In this document: positions 33,890 to 43,617 of the stretch, in pieces
Position numbering within the stretch: the first letter of the stretch is position 1
Layout of the letters: each line of letters starts with the position of its first letter
Assembly: GCA_035502095.1 (NCBI GenBank)
Contig: DATJUX010000041.1
Location: forward strand, 37,664 to 101,663
DNA: 64,000 nt
Source of the DNA: JAKANT01 sp035502095
GTDB lineage: Bacteria > Pseudomonadota > Gammaproteobacteria > Burkholderiales > Burkholderiaceae_F
Direction: 5' to 3'
Translations under genes and position numbers: made by a program
Notes under the pieces: model-generated
The model's database searches: none
The model's input: only the letters and a program-made list of their open reading frames with translations
Told to the model about the DNA's origin: nothing

Positions 33890-35756
33890 ATCCCGCCTTC
33901 TGCGCCTGTCTTTGCTTCTCGTACGCCTGCCGCGCCGTGCGCACCTGCTCGCGCGCCGATACCTGCGGCACCGCCACTTCCCACCACGCGCCGCCGTCTT
34001 CGGTGGTGCGCGCGGGGTCGGTGCGGATGCAGATCACGCTCGTGCGGTCGGCCTTGCGCGCGCGCGCCAGCGCCGCCTCGAGCTCGCCGATGTTGGCGGC
34101 GTTTTCCGCGCGGGCGCCGAGCGCGGCCGCATGCGCCGCGAAGTCGATCTTCGGCGCTCCCGGGTCGCGCTGCTCGCTGTCGGCCAGCAGGTTGTTGAAC
34201 GGCGCCCCGCCGCAGGCCTGTTGCAGGCGGTTGATGCAGCCGAATCCGAGGTTGTCGAGCACGACGATGATGAGCTTGCGGCCGAGCATGAGCGAGGTCG
34301 CGATCTCCGAGTTCAGCATCAGGTAGCTGCCATCGCCGACCATCACGATCACCTCGGCCTCCGGGCGCGCCATCTTCACGCCGAGGCCGCCCGCGATCTC
34401 GTAGCCCATGCACGAATAGCCGTACTCCATGTGGTAGCCGCCCGGGGTCTGGGTGCGCCACAGCTTGTGCAACTCGGCGGGCAGGGTGCCGGCGGCGCAG
34501 ACGACGATGTCGCGCGCCGGCGATTCGGGCGCAGAGCGTTGCACGGCGCCGATCACCTCGCCCTCGTAGGGAAGGGCGACGTCGCGCCGGCCCGTGATCT
34601 CGAGCACGCGGTTGCGCCAGCGCTGTGCGGCATCACGCGCCTCGGCCTGCCACGCGGTGGCCGCCTGCCAGCCGGCGAGCGCGCCGGACAAAGCCGCCAG
34701 GCCGCGCTCGGCATCCGCGATCACGGTCGTCGCGCGACCCTTGAGCGCGTCGAACGCGTTGACGTTCAGCGCGACGAGCTGCGCCTGGGGAAACAGCGCG
34801 TGCGAGCCGGTGGTGAAGTCCTGCAGGCGCGTGCCCACGGCGATGACCACATCGGCGGTGCGCGCCAGTTGATTGGCCGCCGGAGAGCCGGTGACGCCGA
34901 TCGAGCCCAGCTGCAGCGGATGGTCCCACGGCAGGGCGCTTTTGCCGGCCTGCGTCTCGCCGACCGGAACGCCGTGGGCCTCGACGAAGGCACGCAACCG
35001 GTTCGATGCCCCGGAATACAGGACGCCGCCGCCGGCGATGAGCAGCGGCCGGCGCGCCGCGCGCAGGAGGCGGGCGGCGACCTCGATCTCCTCTCCTGCC
35101 GCCGGCGGCGCGCGAAAGGTCACCGCCGGCGGCGCGAAGAAGTCCGCCGGGAAGTCGTACGCCATCGTCTGCACGTCCTGCGGCAGCGCGAGGGTGACCG
35201 GGCCGCACAGCGCGGCATCGGTCAGCACGTGCACCGCGCGCGGCAGGGCCGAGAGCAACTGCTCGGGGCGCAGGATGCGATCGAAGTAGCGCGAGACCGG
35301 CCGCAGGCAATCGTTGGCGGACACGCCGCCGTCGTGGAAGTCCTCGACCTGTTGCAGCACCGGATCCGGGGCACGCGACGCGAAGACGTCGCCGGGCAGA
35401 AGCAGGATCGGCAGCCGGTTGACGTGCGCGAGCGCGGCGGCGGTGACGAGATTGGTGGCGCCGGGACCGATCGAGGTCGTGACCGCCATCAGGCGCCGGC
35501 GCATCTGCGCCTTGGCGTACGCGATCGCGATGTGCGCCATCGCCTGTTCGTTGTGCGCGCGATAGGTCGGCAGCTCGCGGCGGTGGTGGTAGAGCGCCTC
35601 GCCCATGCCGGCGACGTTGCCGTGGCCGAAGATGGCGAACACGCCGGCAAACAGGCGCTGCGGACTCTGTGGGGGGTCGACGTGCAGCGCGGCCAGGTAC
35701 CTGACCAGCGCCTGCGCCGCGGTCAGCCGCACGGTGGCGGTCGAAGTCGTGCTCAT
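33873..35756 (-). CDS. iolD: 3D-(3,5/4)-trihydroxycyclohexane-1,2-dione acylhydrolase
   Basis: 627 aa thiamine-diphosphate enzyme that opens the inositol-derived ring to 5-deoxy-glucuronate. The ThDP motif starting VGDGSYLMLNSEIATS and ending VVLDNLGFGCIN is clear in the C-terminal third, and the N-terminal FGHGNVAGMGEAL matches IolD. ATG 35756 overlaps the iolC-J stop (ATGA), excluding the much longer upstream extension of the same frame. Overlap with iolE at the 3' end. Confidence 0.96.
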   Translation of the reverse strand: MSTTSTATVRLTAAQALVRYLAALHVDPPQSPQRLFAGVFAIFGHGNVAGMGEALYHHRRELPTYRAHNEQAMAHIAIAYAKAQMRRRLMAVTTSIGPGATNLVTAAALAHVNRLPILLLPGDVFASRAPDPVLQQVEDFHDGGVSANDCLRPVSRYFDRILRPEQLLSALPRAVHVLTDAALCGPVTLALPQDVQTMAYDFPADFFAPPAVTFRAPPAAGEEIEVAARLLRAARRPLLIAGGGVLYSGASNRLRAFVEAHGVPVGETQAGKSALPWDHPLQLGSIGVTGSPAANQLARTADVVIAVGTRLQDFTTGSHALFPQAQLVALNVNAFDALKGRATTVIADAERGLAALSGALAGWQAATAWQAEARDAAQRWRNRVLEITGRRDVALPYEGEVIGAVQRSAPESPARDIVVCAAGTLPAELHKLWRTQTPGGYHMEYGYSCMGYEIAGGLGVKMARPEAEVIVMVGDGSYLMLNSEIATSLMLGRKLIIVVLDNLGFGCINRLQQACGGAPFNNLLADSEQRDPGAPKIDFAAHAAALGARAENAANIGELEAALARARKADRTSVICIRTDPARTTEDGGAWWEVAVPQVSAREQVRTARQAYEKQRQAQKAGYGSTV

Positions 35757-37717
35757 GCTGCCTGCCTTTCCGCGTGGCCGGCCTGCGCCGGCGCCGACGC
35801 GCGCTGGTCGCGCCAGCAGCGGATCAGCGTTTCGAAGTTGTCGCGCACCCGGGTGATCAGTTCCGCGTCGCCGATCTCGTTGCGCAGCCACAACCGGCTC
35901 GGTTCGCGGAAGATCGTGCGCCCGACCGCAAACCCGCGGCACGTGCGGCTGGCGCGCGCCTGCGCGAATCCGGCACGCAGGGTCTCGATGCTCGCATCGA
36001 GGCCCAGCAACACGACGCCGCGGCAATGAGGATCGCGCGCGGCGATCAGGGCGTCGATCGCGCTCCATTGCGATTCCGTCATCGCTTCGAGCTTCCACCA
36101 CTCCGGCGCGATGCCGATGTTGTAGAGGCGTTTCATCGCCCGCAGCACCGTGTCGGGCTCCTGCGGCAGGTTACGCGGCGGAATGATCTCGAGCAGCAAT
36201 TCGTGGCCGCTCGCCTGCACGGCTTCGTTGAGCATGTGCAGCTGCGTTTCCTGCTGCAGCCGGTTGCCGACCGCATCGTCGGGATGGAACTGCACCAGGC
36301 ACTTGACGATGTGCTCGCGCGGCCAGGCGATCAGGTGGCTGCCGATCGACAGGCCCTGGTCGAACTCGAGCGGGTTGGAGCCCGGCACCTCGACCGGGCG
36401 GCCGATCCACCAGCCGCGCCCGGTGGCATCGGCAAGCGCGTCCTGGCCGTAGCGGTCGTCGGCGAGCAATCCGATGCGCCCTTGCAGCCCGAGGTCGGCC
36501 TCGGTCAACTCGACCGCCTTCACCAGCAGCTTCTTCAGCGTCGGCACGCGCGCTTCGTCGGCGCCGGCCTCCAGCGCGGCCTCGAAGAATTGCGCCCGAT
36601 GATCGAAGGCGAACACGAACACTTCCGGCCATTGCTGCCGCGGCACGGTCACGCGGTGCAGGCGCGACAGCGCCTGGTCCCGGTCGGGGCGTCGCGGCGC
36701 CTTGGCGAGGAAATACTGCAGCTCCGTCCATGTCGGCATGGCCGGGGCGCACGAATGGCGCGAGACGACGAGCGCGCCGCACGCATTGGCGTAATCGCAG
36801 CAGGTCTCGTAGTCCTCGCCGCGCAGCCACCCGCGCAGGAACCCGGCCATGAAGGCGTCGCCGGCGCCGAGCACGTTCAGCACCTCGACCTGGATGCCGC
36901 GCCGGTTGAACGCGTCGTCGATGTGGCCCGGCACGTCGCCGTCGATCACCGCGCAGCCGAGCGGGCCGCGCTTGACCACGAATGTCGCCGCCGTCACGCG
37001 CCGCACCGCGCGCAGGGCGGCGGTCAGGTCGGTGGAGCCGCCGGCGATGAGGAATTCCTCCTCGGTGCCGACCAGCAGGTCGAACAGCGGCAACACGCGC
37101 TGCAGGTGCGCCGTCACGCCTTCGCTGGCGACGAAACGCGTCGCGCCATCGCCGCGCCCCGTGAGGCCCCAGAGCACCGGCCGGTAGTCGATGTCGAGGA
37201 TCGTGCGCACGTTGGCGGCGCGCGCGAGTTCCAGCGCGCGCAGGCTGGCGCGCAACGGCGTCGGCGCCGAGAGGTGCGTGCCGCTGATCAGAAGCGCGCG
37301 CGACTGCCCGATGTGCGTGGGATCGACGTCGGATTCGTCGATCGCCATGTCGGCGCAGTTCTCGCGATAGAACAGCAGCGGAAACGTGTCGCGGTCCTTC
37401 AGGCCGAGGAAGGCCAGCGCGGTCAGGCGCTGGGGATCCGCCCTGACATGGCTGACGTCGCAACCCTCGCGCGCCAGCTCCCGCACCAGGAAGCGGCCGT
37501 TCTGCTCGTCGCCGACGCGCGTGAGCATCGAGGACTTCAGGCCGAGGCGGGCGGCGCCGAATGCGGTGTTGCCGGCCGAGCCGCCGAGGTAGCGCGCGAA
37601 GCTGGCGACATCCTCGAGCGGACTGCCGACCTGGTGCGCATAAAGATCGACGGCGAGCCGGCCGAGGCAGATCACCTCGAGCGGCCGGCCGTCGGCGAAT
37701 TGAGTCCTGTTTCTCAT
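35753..37717 (-). CDS. iolC: bifunctional 5-dehydro-2-deoxygluconokinase / DUF2090 aldolase-like protein
   Basis: 654 aa, two fused parts. Residues about 10-330 form a PfkB-type sugar kinase (RYLGGSAGNTAFGAARLG; catalytic NVLGAGDAFMAGFLRGW) that phosphorylates 2-deoxy-5-keto-gluconate. Residues about 350-640 form a DUF2090 domain, related to the aldolase that splits the phosphorylated product into malonate semialdehyde and dihydroxyacetone phosphate (IolJ step). Fusions of this type occur in many proteobacteria and explain why no separate iolJ is present. First catabolic gene after the transporter genes, about 250 bp downstream of them. Confidence 0.94.
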   Translation of the reverse strand: MRNRTQFADGRPLEVICLGRLAVDLYAHQVGSPLEDVASFARYLGGSAGNTAFGAARLGLKSSMLTRVGDEQNGRFLVRELAREGCDVSHVRADPQRLTALAFLGLKDRDTFPLLFYRENCADMAIDESDVDPTHIGQSRALLISGTHLSAPTPLRASLRALELARAANVRTILDIDYRPVLWGLTGRGDGATRFVASEGVTAHLQRVLPLFDLLVGTEEEFLIAGGSTDLTAALRAVRRVTAATFVVKRGPLGCAVIDGDVPGHIDDAFNRRGIQVEVLNVLGAGDAFMAGFLRGWLRGEDYETCCDYANACGALVVSRHSCAPAMPTWTELQYFLAKAPRRPDRDQALSRLHRVTVPRQQWPEVFVFAFDHRAQFFEAALEAGADEARVPTLKKLLVKAVELTEADLGLQGRIGLLADDRYGQDALADATGRGWWIGRPVEVPGSNPLEFDQGLSIGSHLIAWPREHIVKCLVQFHPDDAVGNRLQQETQLHMLNEAVQASGHELLLEIIPPRNLPQEPDTVLRAMKRLYNIGIAPEWWKLEAMTESQWSAIDALIAARDPHCRGVVLLGLDASIETLRAGFAQARASRTCRGFAVGRTIFREPSRLWLRNEIGDAELITRVRDNFETLIRCWRDQRASAPAQAGHAERQAA

Positions 37718-37754
37718 CCGGGCGTCTCCGGTCCGAACACTCGTCGCGCCATGT

Positions 37755-37790
37755 CCCTCTCCCCGGCGGGAAAATGGGTTGGGGAAGGGG
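37755..37790. repeat. imperfect C/G-run hairpin, REP-like family A
   Basis: CCCTCTCCCC faces GGGGAAGGGG with two mismatches, in the 250-bp gap between the transporter ATPase gene and iolC. It resembles the other C/G-run hairpins of the window. Confidence 0.35.
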
Positions 37791-37852
37791 ATAGCCGCAA
37801 GGCTTCCGGTTCGATCATGCCACTGCAGAGCCCGCGACTCTGGCCTGTCGCT

Positions 37853-37919
37853 CCGAGCGCAAGGCGACGAATCCCGGCATCGCGGCGGGTCGGGATCGCT
37901 CGTCGCGTTCGCGCCTCGG
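37853..37919. repeat. inverted pair of family B boxes
   Basis: The left arm CCGAGCGCAAGGCGACGA (37853 onward) and the right arm from GGGATCGCTCGTCGCGTTCG to ...CGCCTCGG (37892-37919) are imperfect inverted copies. Each resembles the CCCGAGCGCAGCGAGGGATC box at 20308. The pair would fold into a large hairpin between the inositol transporter genes and the catabolic genes. Confidence 0.4.
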
Positions 37920-37967
37920 CACGACGGATCGGCAACGTTCCGCTTCCGATTTGATTGTGCCGGTGCA

Positions 37968-38777
<810 letters not shown>

Positions 38778-38778
38778 C

Positions 38779-39984
38779 TCAACCTCCCGCGCGCCGCGCG
38801 CCGAGCGCCACGCGCCGGCGGATGTAGTTGTTGAACAGCACCGCGGTCAGCAGCATGAAGCCGAGGAACACGCGGTACCAGTTGTTGTCGATGCTGGTAT
38901 AGCCGATGCCGATCTGCACCACGCCGAAAATCAGCGCGCCCAGCGATGCGCCGACGACCGAACCGTAGCCGCCGGTGAGCAGGCAGCCGCCGATCACCGC
39001 GGCGATGATGGCCTCGAACTCCTTCTGCAGTCCACGGTCGGCCGCGGCCGAGCCGGCGTCGGCGACCTGCAGCACGGCGAACAGTGCCGAGCATGCCGCC
39101 ATCAGCATGAAAAGCAGGATCTTGACCCGCGCCACCGGAATGCCGACGTTCTTGGCGGCGACCGCGTCGCCGCCGCTGGCGATGATCCAGTTGCCGAAGC
39201 GCGTGCGCGCCAGCATGAAGGCGCCGGCCGCCGTGAGTGCCGCCCACCATACGACCACCTTCGGCACGCCGATCGCAAGCGCCGTGCCGTCGTCGCGCGC
39301 GGCGAGCCAGCCGGCATGCGCCAGCGAATTGAACAGATCCTTGAGGACGTGACCGGTGAAAAAGAAGCTGAACACGGGGTCCGCAACGGCAAGATCGTGC
39401 AGCGACAGCGACTCGTTGGTGCTGATGATGGTCTTGCCCGTGAGCAGGATCGACAGCGCCAGCGATAGCCCGCGCAGGATGAAGTAGAAAGCCAGCGTGA
39501 CGATGAACGACGGCAGTCCGGTGCGGATCACCAGCGCGCCGTTGAGCATGCCGAAGCCGAGCGCGAGTGCGAGCGCGAAGATGCAGGAGAGCCAGAGCGG
39601 CCAGCCCCAGTAAAGAGCCGGGATGGCGAGCATCATGCCGGCGAAGCCGATCATCGACCCCACCGAAAGGTCGAACTCGCCGCCGATCATCAGCAGGGCG
39701 GCGCCCACCGCGATCACGCCGAGGAACGCGGCGACGGTGCCCCAGTTGACGATTCCCTCGGCGCTGAACATGCCGGACCCGCGCGCGACCACGGCGAAAA
39801 GAATGAAGACCAGCACGGCGCCCGAAATGGACCCGAACTCGGGCCGCCCGAGGAAGCGGCGCAGCGCGCCGATGTCGCGCACGCGCTCGTCGGCCGGCGG
39901 CACGGAGGCCGCAGCTTGCGGCGCGCCCCCTGGCGATGCGTGCTTCGACGTCGAGTCCGCGTTCGCAGCGGGAACGGATGCCAT
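38779..39984 (-). CDS. sugar (probably inositol) ABC transporter permease
   Basis: 401 aa CUT2-type permease. A hydrophilic N-terminal tail of about 55 residues is followed by about ten membrane segments, with family motifs MIGGEFDLSVGSMIGFAGM and ASGGDAVAAKNVGIPVARVKI. Between it and the binding-protein gene lies a perfect 11-bp hairpin (40040-40066). Assigned to inositol from operon context. Confidence 0.92.
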   Translation of the reverse strand: MASVPAANADSTSKHASPGGAPQAAASVPPADERVRDIGALRRFLGRPEFGSISGAVLVFILFAVVARGSGMFSAEGIVNWGTVAAFLGVIAVGAALLMIGGEFDLSVGSMIGFAGMMLAIPALYWGWPLWLSCIFALALALGFGMLNGALVIRTGLPSFIVTLAFYFILRGLSLALSILLTGKTIISTNESLSLHDLAVADPVFSFFFTGHVLKDLFNSLAHAGWLAARDDGTALAIGVPKVVVWWAALTAAGAFMLARTRFGNWIIASGGDAVAAKNVGIPVARVKILLFMLMAACSALFAVLQVADAGSAAADRGLQKEFEAIIAAVIGGCLLTGGYGSVVGASLGALIFGVVQIGIGYTSIDNNWYRVFLGFMLLTAVLFNNYIRRRVALGARRAGG

Positions 39985-40039
39985 GGTCGTCTCCTCAGCG
40001 TCGCATCGTGGCGGCGACGGCGCGTGCTTTTGCGGCGGC

Positions 40040-40066
40040 GCTCCTCTCCCGCGCGGGGAGAGGAGC
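40040..40066. repeat. perfect 11-bp hairpin between binding-protein and permease genes
   Basis: GCTCCTCTCCC (40040-40050) and GGGAGAGGAGC (40056-40066) form a perfect stem with loop GCGCG, 20 bp after the binding-protein stop. Hairpins at this position commonly protect the upstream mRNA segment and raise binding-protein output over permease. It also belongs to the C/G-run hairpin group. Confidence 0.6.
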
Positions 40067-40086
40067 CCTCCGGACCGCCGGTTGCG

Positions 40087-41130
40087 CTAGCGGTACTGGC
40101 CGGCGTATTTCTCGACCTTGCCGATGTTCTCCTTGGTCACGAATCCCGGTCCGGAACCGATGTGACGCGGGCCATAGGCGGGCTCGAGGCCGTATTCCTT
40201 GAAGCGCGCGATGGTCTTGGGATTCGCCTTCACGGCGTCGGCGACCTTCTTCAGGTCGGTGGACTTCATCTGCTTCATCGTCGCCAGCACCGCCACCGGG
40301 ATGTAGCCCTGCAGGTAGGGCTGCTGGTCGATGGCGAACGCGATCGTGCCGTTCTTGATGCCGCGCGATATCTCGTCCGACAGGTCGAACGTCGCGAAGA
40401 ACATCTTGCCTGCGAGGCCCGCCTTCTCGAGTGCCTTGATCGTCGGGTGCGCGGAGGTGGGGCCGAGCGTCAGCACGGCCTGCGTGCCGGGGTTCTGGCG
40501 CAGCCAGGCCGAAACCTTCGATTCGATCGCGGTCGGATCGTCGCCGGCGTCGAGCGTGGACTTCTTGAAATCGACGCCGATCGCCTCGGCGAAGCCGCGG
40601 CAGCGCTCGAACGACGCCGGGTTGGTGGCGTAGTGATTCACGCACAGGAACGACTTGATGCCCTTGGCCTTGGCGCGCTCGCCTGCACCCTTGCCGGCCT
40701 CGTACTCGGGCTGGCCGACGTGCATGATCGCACCCAGGTCCTCCGACTGCTTGGTCGTTCCCGAATTGATGGTGATGAGCGGGATCTTCTTCGCCGTCAC
40801 CTTGCCGATCGCGCCCTTGAGCACCTCGTAGTCGGCGATGGTGGTGATCACGCCGTCGTAGTTGGCCGCCGCCGCCTGCTCGATCAGGCGCGCCATGTCC
40901 GCCAGGTCGCCGTTGGGCGGATTGCGGTAGTCGACCTGCACGCCGTAGTCCTCACCCGCCTGCTTGATCGCGTTCTTGATGGTGTTCCACCACGAATCCG
41001 AATCCGGGGCATGGCTGATCAGCACGAACTTCGTCTGCGCCATGGCCGGACCGACCGCGGCAGCCAGGGTGCCCGCCAGCAGCATGGCGACCAGGCCGCG
41101 CAGCCAGCGCATCCGGTTGCTCCACAACAT
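40087..41130 (-). CDS. sugar (probably inositol) ABC transporter substrate-binding protein
   Basis: 347 aa type-I periplasmic binding protein with a signal peptide (residues 1 to about 31, ...AVGPAMAQ) and mature start TKFVLISHAPDSDSWWNTIKNAIKQAG. A second ATG six codons in gives a more typical signal. Similar to IbpA-like proteins of inositol uptake systems. It is the first gene of the leftward iol operon and is divergent from iolG across an AT-rich control region. Confidence 0.9.
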   Translation of the reverse strand: MLWSNRMRWLRGLVAMLLAGTLAAAVGPAMAQTKFVLISHAPDSDSWWNTIKNAIKQAGEDYGVQVDYRNPPNGDLADMARLIEQAAAANYDGVITTIADYEVLKGAIGKVTAKKIPLITINSGTTKQSEDLGAIMHVGQPEYEAGKGAGERAKAKGIKSFLCVNHYATNPASFERCRGFAEAIGVDFKKSTLDAGDDPTAIESKVSAWLRQNPGTQAVLTLGPTSAHPTIKALEKAGLAGKMFFATFDLSDEISRGIKNGTIAFAIDQQPYLQGYIPVAVLATMKQMKSTDLKKVADAVKANPKTIARFKEYGLEPAYGPRHIGSGPGFVTKENIGKVEKYAGQYR

Positions 41131-41412
41131 CTGTGTCTCCTCGTCAAAGGTTGTCTGGGCCCACCCGGCGCGGGCAGCGACGCGCCGGCATGCGGGTGCT
41201 CCGTTTCGTCCCGCCTGCTGCCGTGAAACGCAGCTTAGGCGGGGTCGGCGAAAATTGCAACATAAATTCTATTTCTCTACATAGCTGGAAAATGTTTTCT
41301 ACTTACGGTATGGTGCGGTCCGCGCCCTGGCCGCGCTACGCTGCGCGCCGCGCTGCGGTGCGGTAGACACCGGGTGTCGATCCGGAACAACGACCCGAAG
41401 CGGAGGAGTTCG
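41131..41412. promoter_or_regulatory. divergent control region of the inositol genes
   Basis: A 282-bp gap between the leftward transporter/iol operon and rightward iolG. The segment 41250-41310 is conspicuously AT-rich for this genome. Toward iolG, TTGCAA (41255-41260) and TACATA (41278-41283) are 17 bp apart and could be a weak promoter. Immediately after lies GGAA-N6-TTCT (41287-41300), close to the GGAA-N6-TTCC pattern described for RpiR-type IolR repressors of rhizobia. No iolR gene lies in the window. Confidence 0.45.
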
Positions 41413-42417
41413 ATGTCCAGCAGTGCCCCGATCGAGATCGCCCTTTTCGGCGCCGGTCGCATCGGCCAGATCCACGCCGGCAATCTCGCCCGCCAGACCG
41501 GCGTGACGCTGAAATACGTGGTCGACGTCAACGCAGAGGCGGCGCGTGCGCTCGCGGCACGTTTCGGGGCGCAGGTCGTCGGCACCGAAGCGGCGTTGGC
41601 CGACGGCGCGGTGCGTGCGGTGGCGATCGCCTCCAGCACCGACACGCACTCCGACCTGATCCATCGCGCGGCGGCCGCGGGCAAGGCGATCTTCTGCGAA
41701 AAGCCGGTCGACCTCGACCTAACGCGAGCGCGCGCATGCGCGGCGGCGGTCAGCAAGGCCGGGGTCGCGTGCCACATCGGTTTCCAGCGTCGCTTCGATC
41801 CGACCTTTGCGGCGCTGAAGGAGAAACTGGTCGCCGGCGCGATCGGCGATCCGGAGATGCTCGTCGTCACGAGCCGCGACCCGGCGCCGCCCCCGATTCC
41901 CTACATTCGCTCCTCGGGCGGCATCTTCAGCGACATGCTGATCCACGATTTCGACCTCTGCCGCTGGATCCTCGACGACGATGCAGTGAGCGTGTTCGCC
42001 GCTGGCAGTTGCCTGGTCGATCCGGCGATCGCGAGTGCGGGCGACATCGACTCGACCGCAGTGACGATCCGCACCCGGCGCGGGCGCCTGTGCCAGATCA
42101 ACACCAGCCGCCGCGCGGCGTACGGTTACGACCAGCGCTTCGAGGTGCTCGGGGCGCGCGGCCTGCTGCAGGCGGGCAATCAGCGCACCACCGAAGTGAC
42201 GGTGTTCGATGCGGCCGGCGTGTCCGGCGCCAAACCCGAGCCGTTCTTCCTCGAGCGCTATCGCGCCGCGTATGCGGCCGAGGTCGCGCACTTCATCGAG
42301 GCCTTGAAGACGAACAGCGTGGTCCGCTGCACGATCGACGATGCGGTCAAGGCGCAGGAACTCGCCGCGGCGGCGACGCGATCGTGGAAGGAAGGGCGGG
42401 TCGTGACGTTGGCGTAA
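41413..42417 (+). CDS. iolG: inositol 2-dehydrogenase
   Basis: 334 aa Gfo/Idh/MocA oxidoreductase, first step of inositol catabolism (myo-inositol to 2-keto-myo-inositol with NAD+). The Rossmann motif is IALFGAGRIGQIHAGNL, the catalytic-lysine motif is FCEKPVDLD, and SGGIFSDMLIHDFDLCRWI supplies the C-terminal Asp/His. ATG 41413 follows CGGAGGAG. Divergent from the rest of the iol operon, likely co-regulated by the shared intergenic region. A composite GC hairpin separates it from the next dehydrogenase. Confidence 0.94.
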   Translation: MSSSAPIEIALFGAGRIGQIHAGNLARQTGVTLKYVVDVNAEAARALAARFGAQVVGTEAALADGAVRAVAIASSTDTHSDLIHRAAAAGKAIFCEKPVDLDLTRARACAAAVSKAGVACHIGFQRRFDPTFAALKEKLVAGAIGDPEMLVVTSRDPAPPPIPYIRSSGGIFSDMLIHDFDLCRWILDDDAVSVFAAGSCLVDPAIASAGDIDSTAVTIRTRRGRLCQINTSRRAAYGYDQRFEVLGARGLLQAGNQRTTEVTVFDAAGVSGAKPEPFFLERYRAAYAAEVAHFIEALKTNSVVRCTIDDAVKAQELAAAATRSWKEGRVVTLA

Positions 42418-42450
42418 GTGCAGCGAGTCGATGTGATTTCGAACAACCCT

Positions 42451-42534
42451 GCCCCCACCCCAGCCCACCCCCCGCTTCGCAGGGGCGGGAGCCAGTCCCC
42501 TCCTCCGCCTGCGGGGGAGGTTCGGGGTGGGGGC
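42451..42534. repeat. nested GC hairpin between iolG and second dehydrogenase
   Basis: Outer arms GCCCCCACCCC (42451-42461) and GGGGTGGGGGC (42524-42534) are perfectly complementary over 11 bp. Inside, CCTCCTCCGC (42499-42508) and GCGGGGGAGG (42511-42520) pair with one mismatch. It is the largest member of the C/G-run hairpin group here. Confidence 0.6.
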
Positions 42535-42554
42535 GAGAACGGGCTCCAGCCAAA

Positions 42555-43592
42555 ATGAGTGAACACTCGGTACGCATCGGCATCGCCGGCCTCGGCCGCC
42601 TCGGTCGCCGCCATGCAGAGAACCTCGCGACGCGTGTGCCTGGCGCCGAACTCGTGGCGGCATGCAGTCCCGTCGAGGCGGAGTTGCAATGGGCGGGCAC
42701 GGCGCTGGGTATCGCGCACCGCTATCGCGACTACGGCGACCTGCTGCGCCATCCCGGTCTGGATGCCGTGTTCCTCGTCACGCCGACGACGCTGCACCCG
42801 GCCCAGATCATGCAGGCGCTCGACGCGGGCAAACACGTGTACTGCGAGAAGCCGCTGTCGCTGGATCTGGCCGATTGCGAGCGCGTGCAGCGCGCGGCGG
42901 CTGCGCGACCGGAACTGCAGGTCCTGGTCGGCTTCGTGCGCCGTTTCGATGCAAGCTATCGCGACGCGCAGGCGAGGATCGCGCAAGGATCGATCGGCCG
43001 GCCCTTCATGGTGCGTGCGCAGACCTGCGACCGCATCGATCCCACGGGCGCGTTCGTCGCCTTCGCCGCCACCAGCGGCGGCATCTTCCTCGATTGCAGC
43101 GTGCACGACATCGACCTCGCGCGCTGGCTGCTGGGCACGCCGGCCGGCGCCCCGCGGGCGCGCCGCGTCTACGCGGTCGGTACCAATGCCGTCTACGAAA
43201 AGCTGCGCGACTACGACGACGTCGACAACGGCCTCGCGATCTGCGAATTCGACGGCGGCCAGATTGCGTGCTTCTACGCCTCGCGCACGATGCCGCACGG
43301 CCACGACACCTGGACCGAGGTCACCGGGACCGCGGGCCGACTCACCATCGGCCGCGACACGCACGTCAACCAGGTCGAACTGAGCGACGAGCGCGGCGTG
43401 CGTTTCGAGGTCGTGCAGGACTTCTACGCGCGTTTCGCCGACGCGTTCGTCGCCGAGGCGGCCGCCTTCATCGAAGCGGTGCGCGGCAGGACCAGGCTCG
43501 CCGTGACGCTCGCCGACGCGACCGAAGCGACGCGCATCGGGCAAGCGCTCGCGCGGGCGCGGCGCGAACACCGCATCGTGGAGCTCGGCTGA
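42555..43592 (+). CDS. Gfo/Idh/MocA family dehydrogenase, second inositol-type dehydrogenase
   Basis: 345 aa, NAD(P)-dependent sugar dehydrogenase. Rossmann motif IGIAGLGRLGRRHAENL near the N-terminus, YCEKPLSLD with the catalytic lysine, and SGGIFLDCSVHDIDLARWL matching the catalytic Asp/His region. Clearly a paralogue of the neighbouring iolG. It may oxidise scyllo- or D-chiro-inositol (IolX/IolW-like) or interconvert inositol isomers; the substrate cannot be decided here. No strong ribosome site precedes ATG 42555. Its stop overlaps a hairpin shared with the convergent Dcu gene. Confidence 0.88.
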   Translation: MSEHSVRIGIAGLGRLGRRHAENLATRVPGAELVAACSPVEAELQWAGTALGIAHRYRDYGDLLRHPGLDAVFLVTPTTLHPAQIMQALDAGKHVYCEKPLSLDLADCERVQRAAAARPELQVLVGFVRRFDASYRDAQARIAQGSIGRPFMVRAQTCDRIDPTGAFVAFAATSGGIFLDCSVHDIDLARWLLGTPAGAPRARRVYAVGTNAVYEKLRDYDDVDNGLAICEFDGGQIACFYASRTMPHGHDTWTEVTGTAGRLTIGRDTHVNQVELSDERGVRFEVVQDFYARFADAFVAEAAAFIEAVRGRTRLAVTLADATEATRIGQALARARREHRIVELG

Positions 43593-43617
43593 GTTAGCGC
43601 CGGTGCGCTCGACTCAG
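43589..43617. terminator. bidirectional hairpin at convergent gene ends
   Basis: CTGAGT-T-AGCGC / GCGCT-CG-ACTCAG with loop CGGT spans both stop codons (43590-43592 on plus, 43614-43616 on minus). It is the likely transcription end for both convergent operons, though T-tracts are lacking. Confidence 0.45.

Noticed and set aside
33912..36029. About 700-codon plus-strand open frame opposite iolD
   Set aside because: Antisense to a clear ThDP enzyme; composition (RRAHLLARR, GGADDDVARR) is typical of shadow frames in GC-rich DNA.
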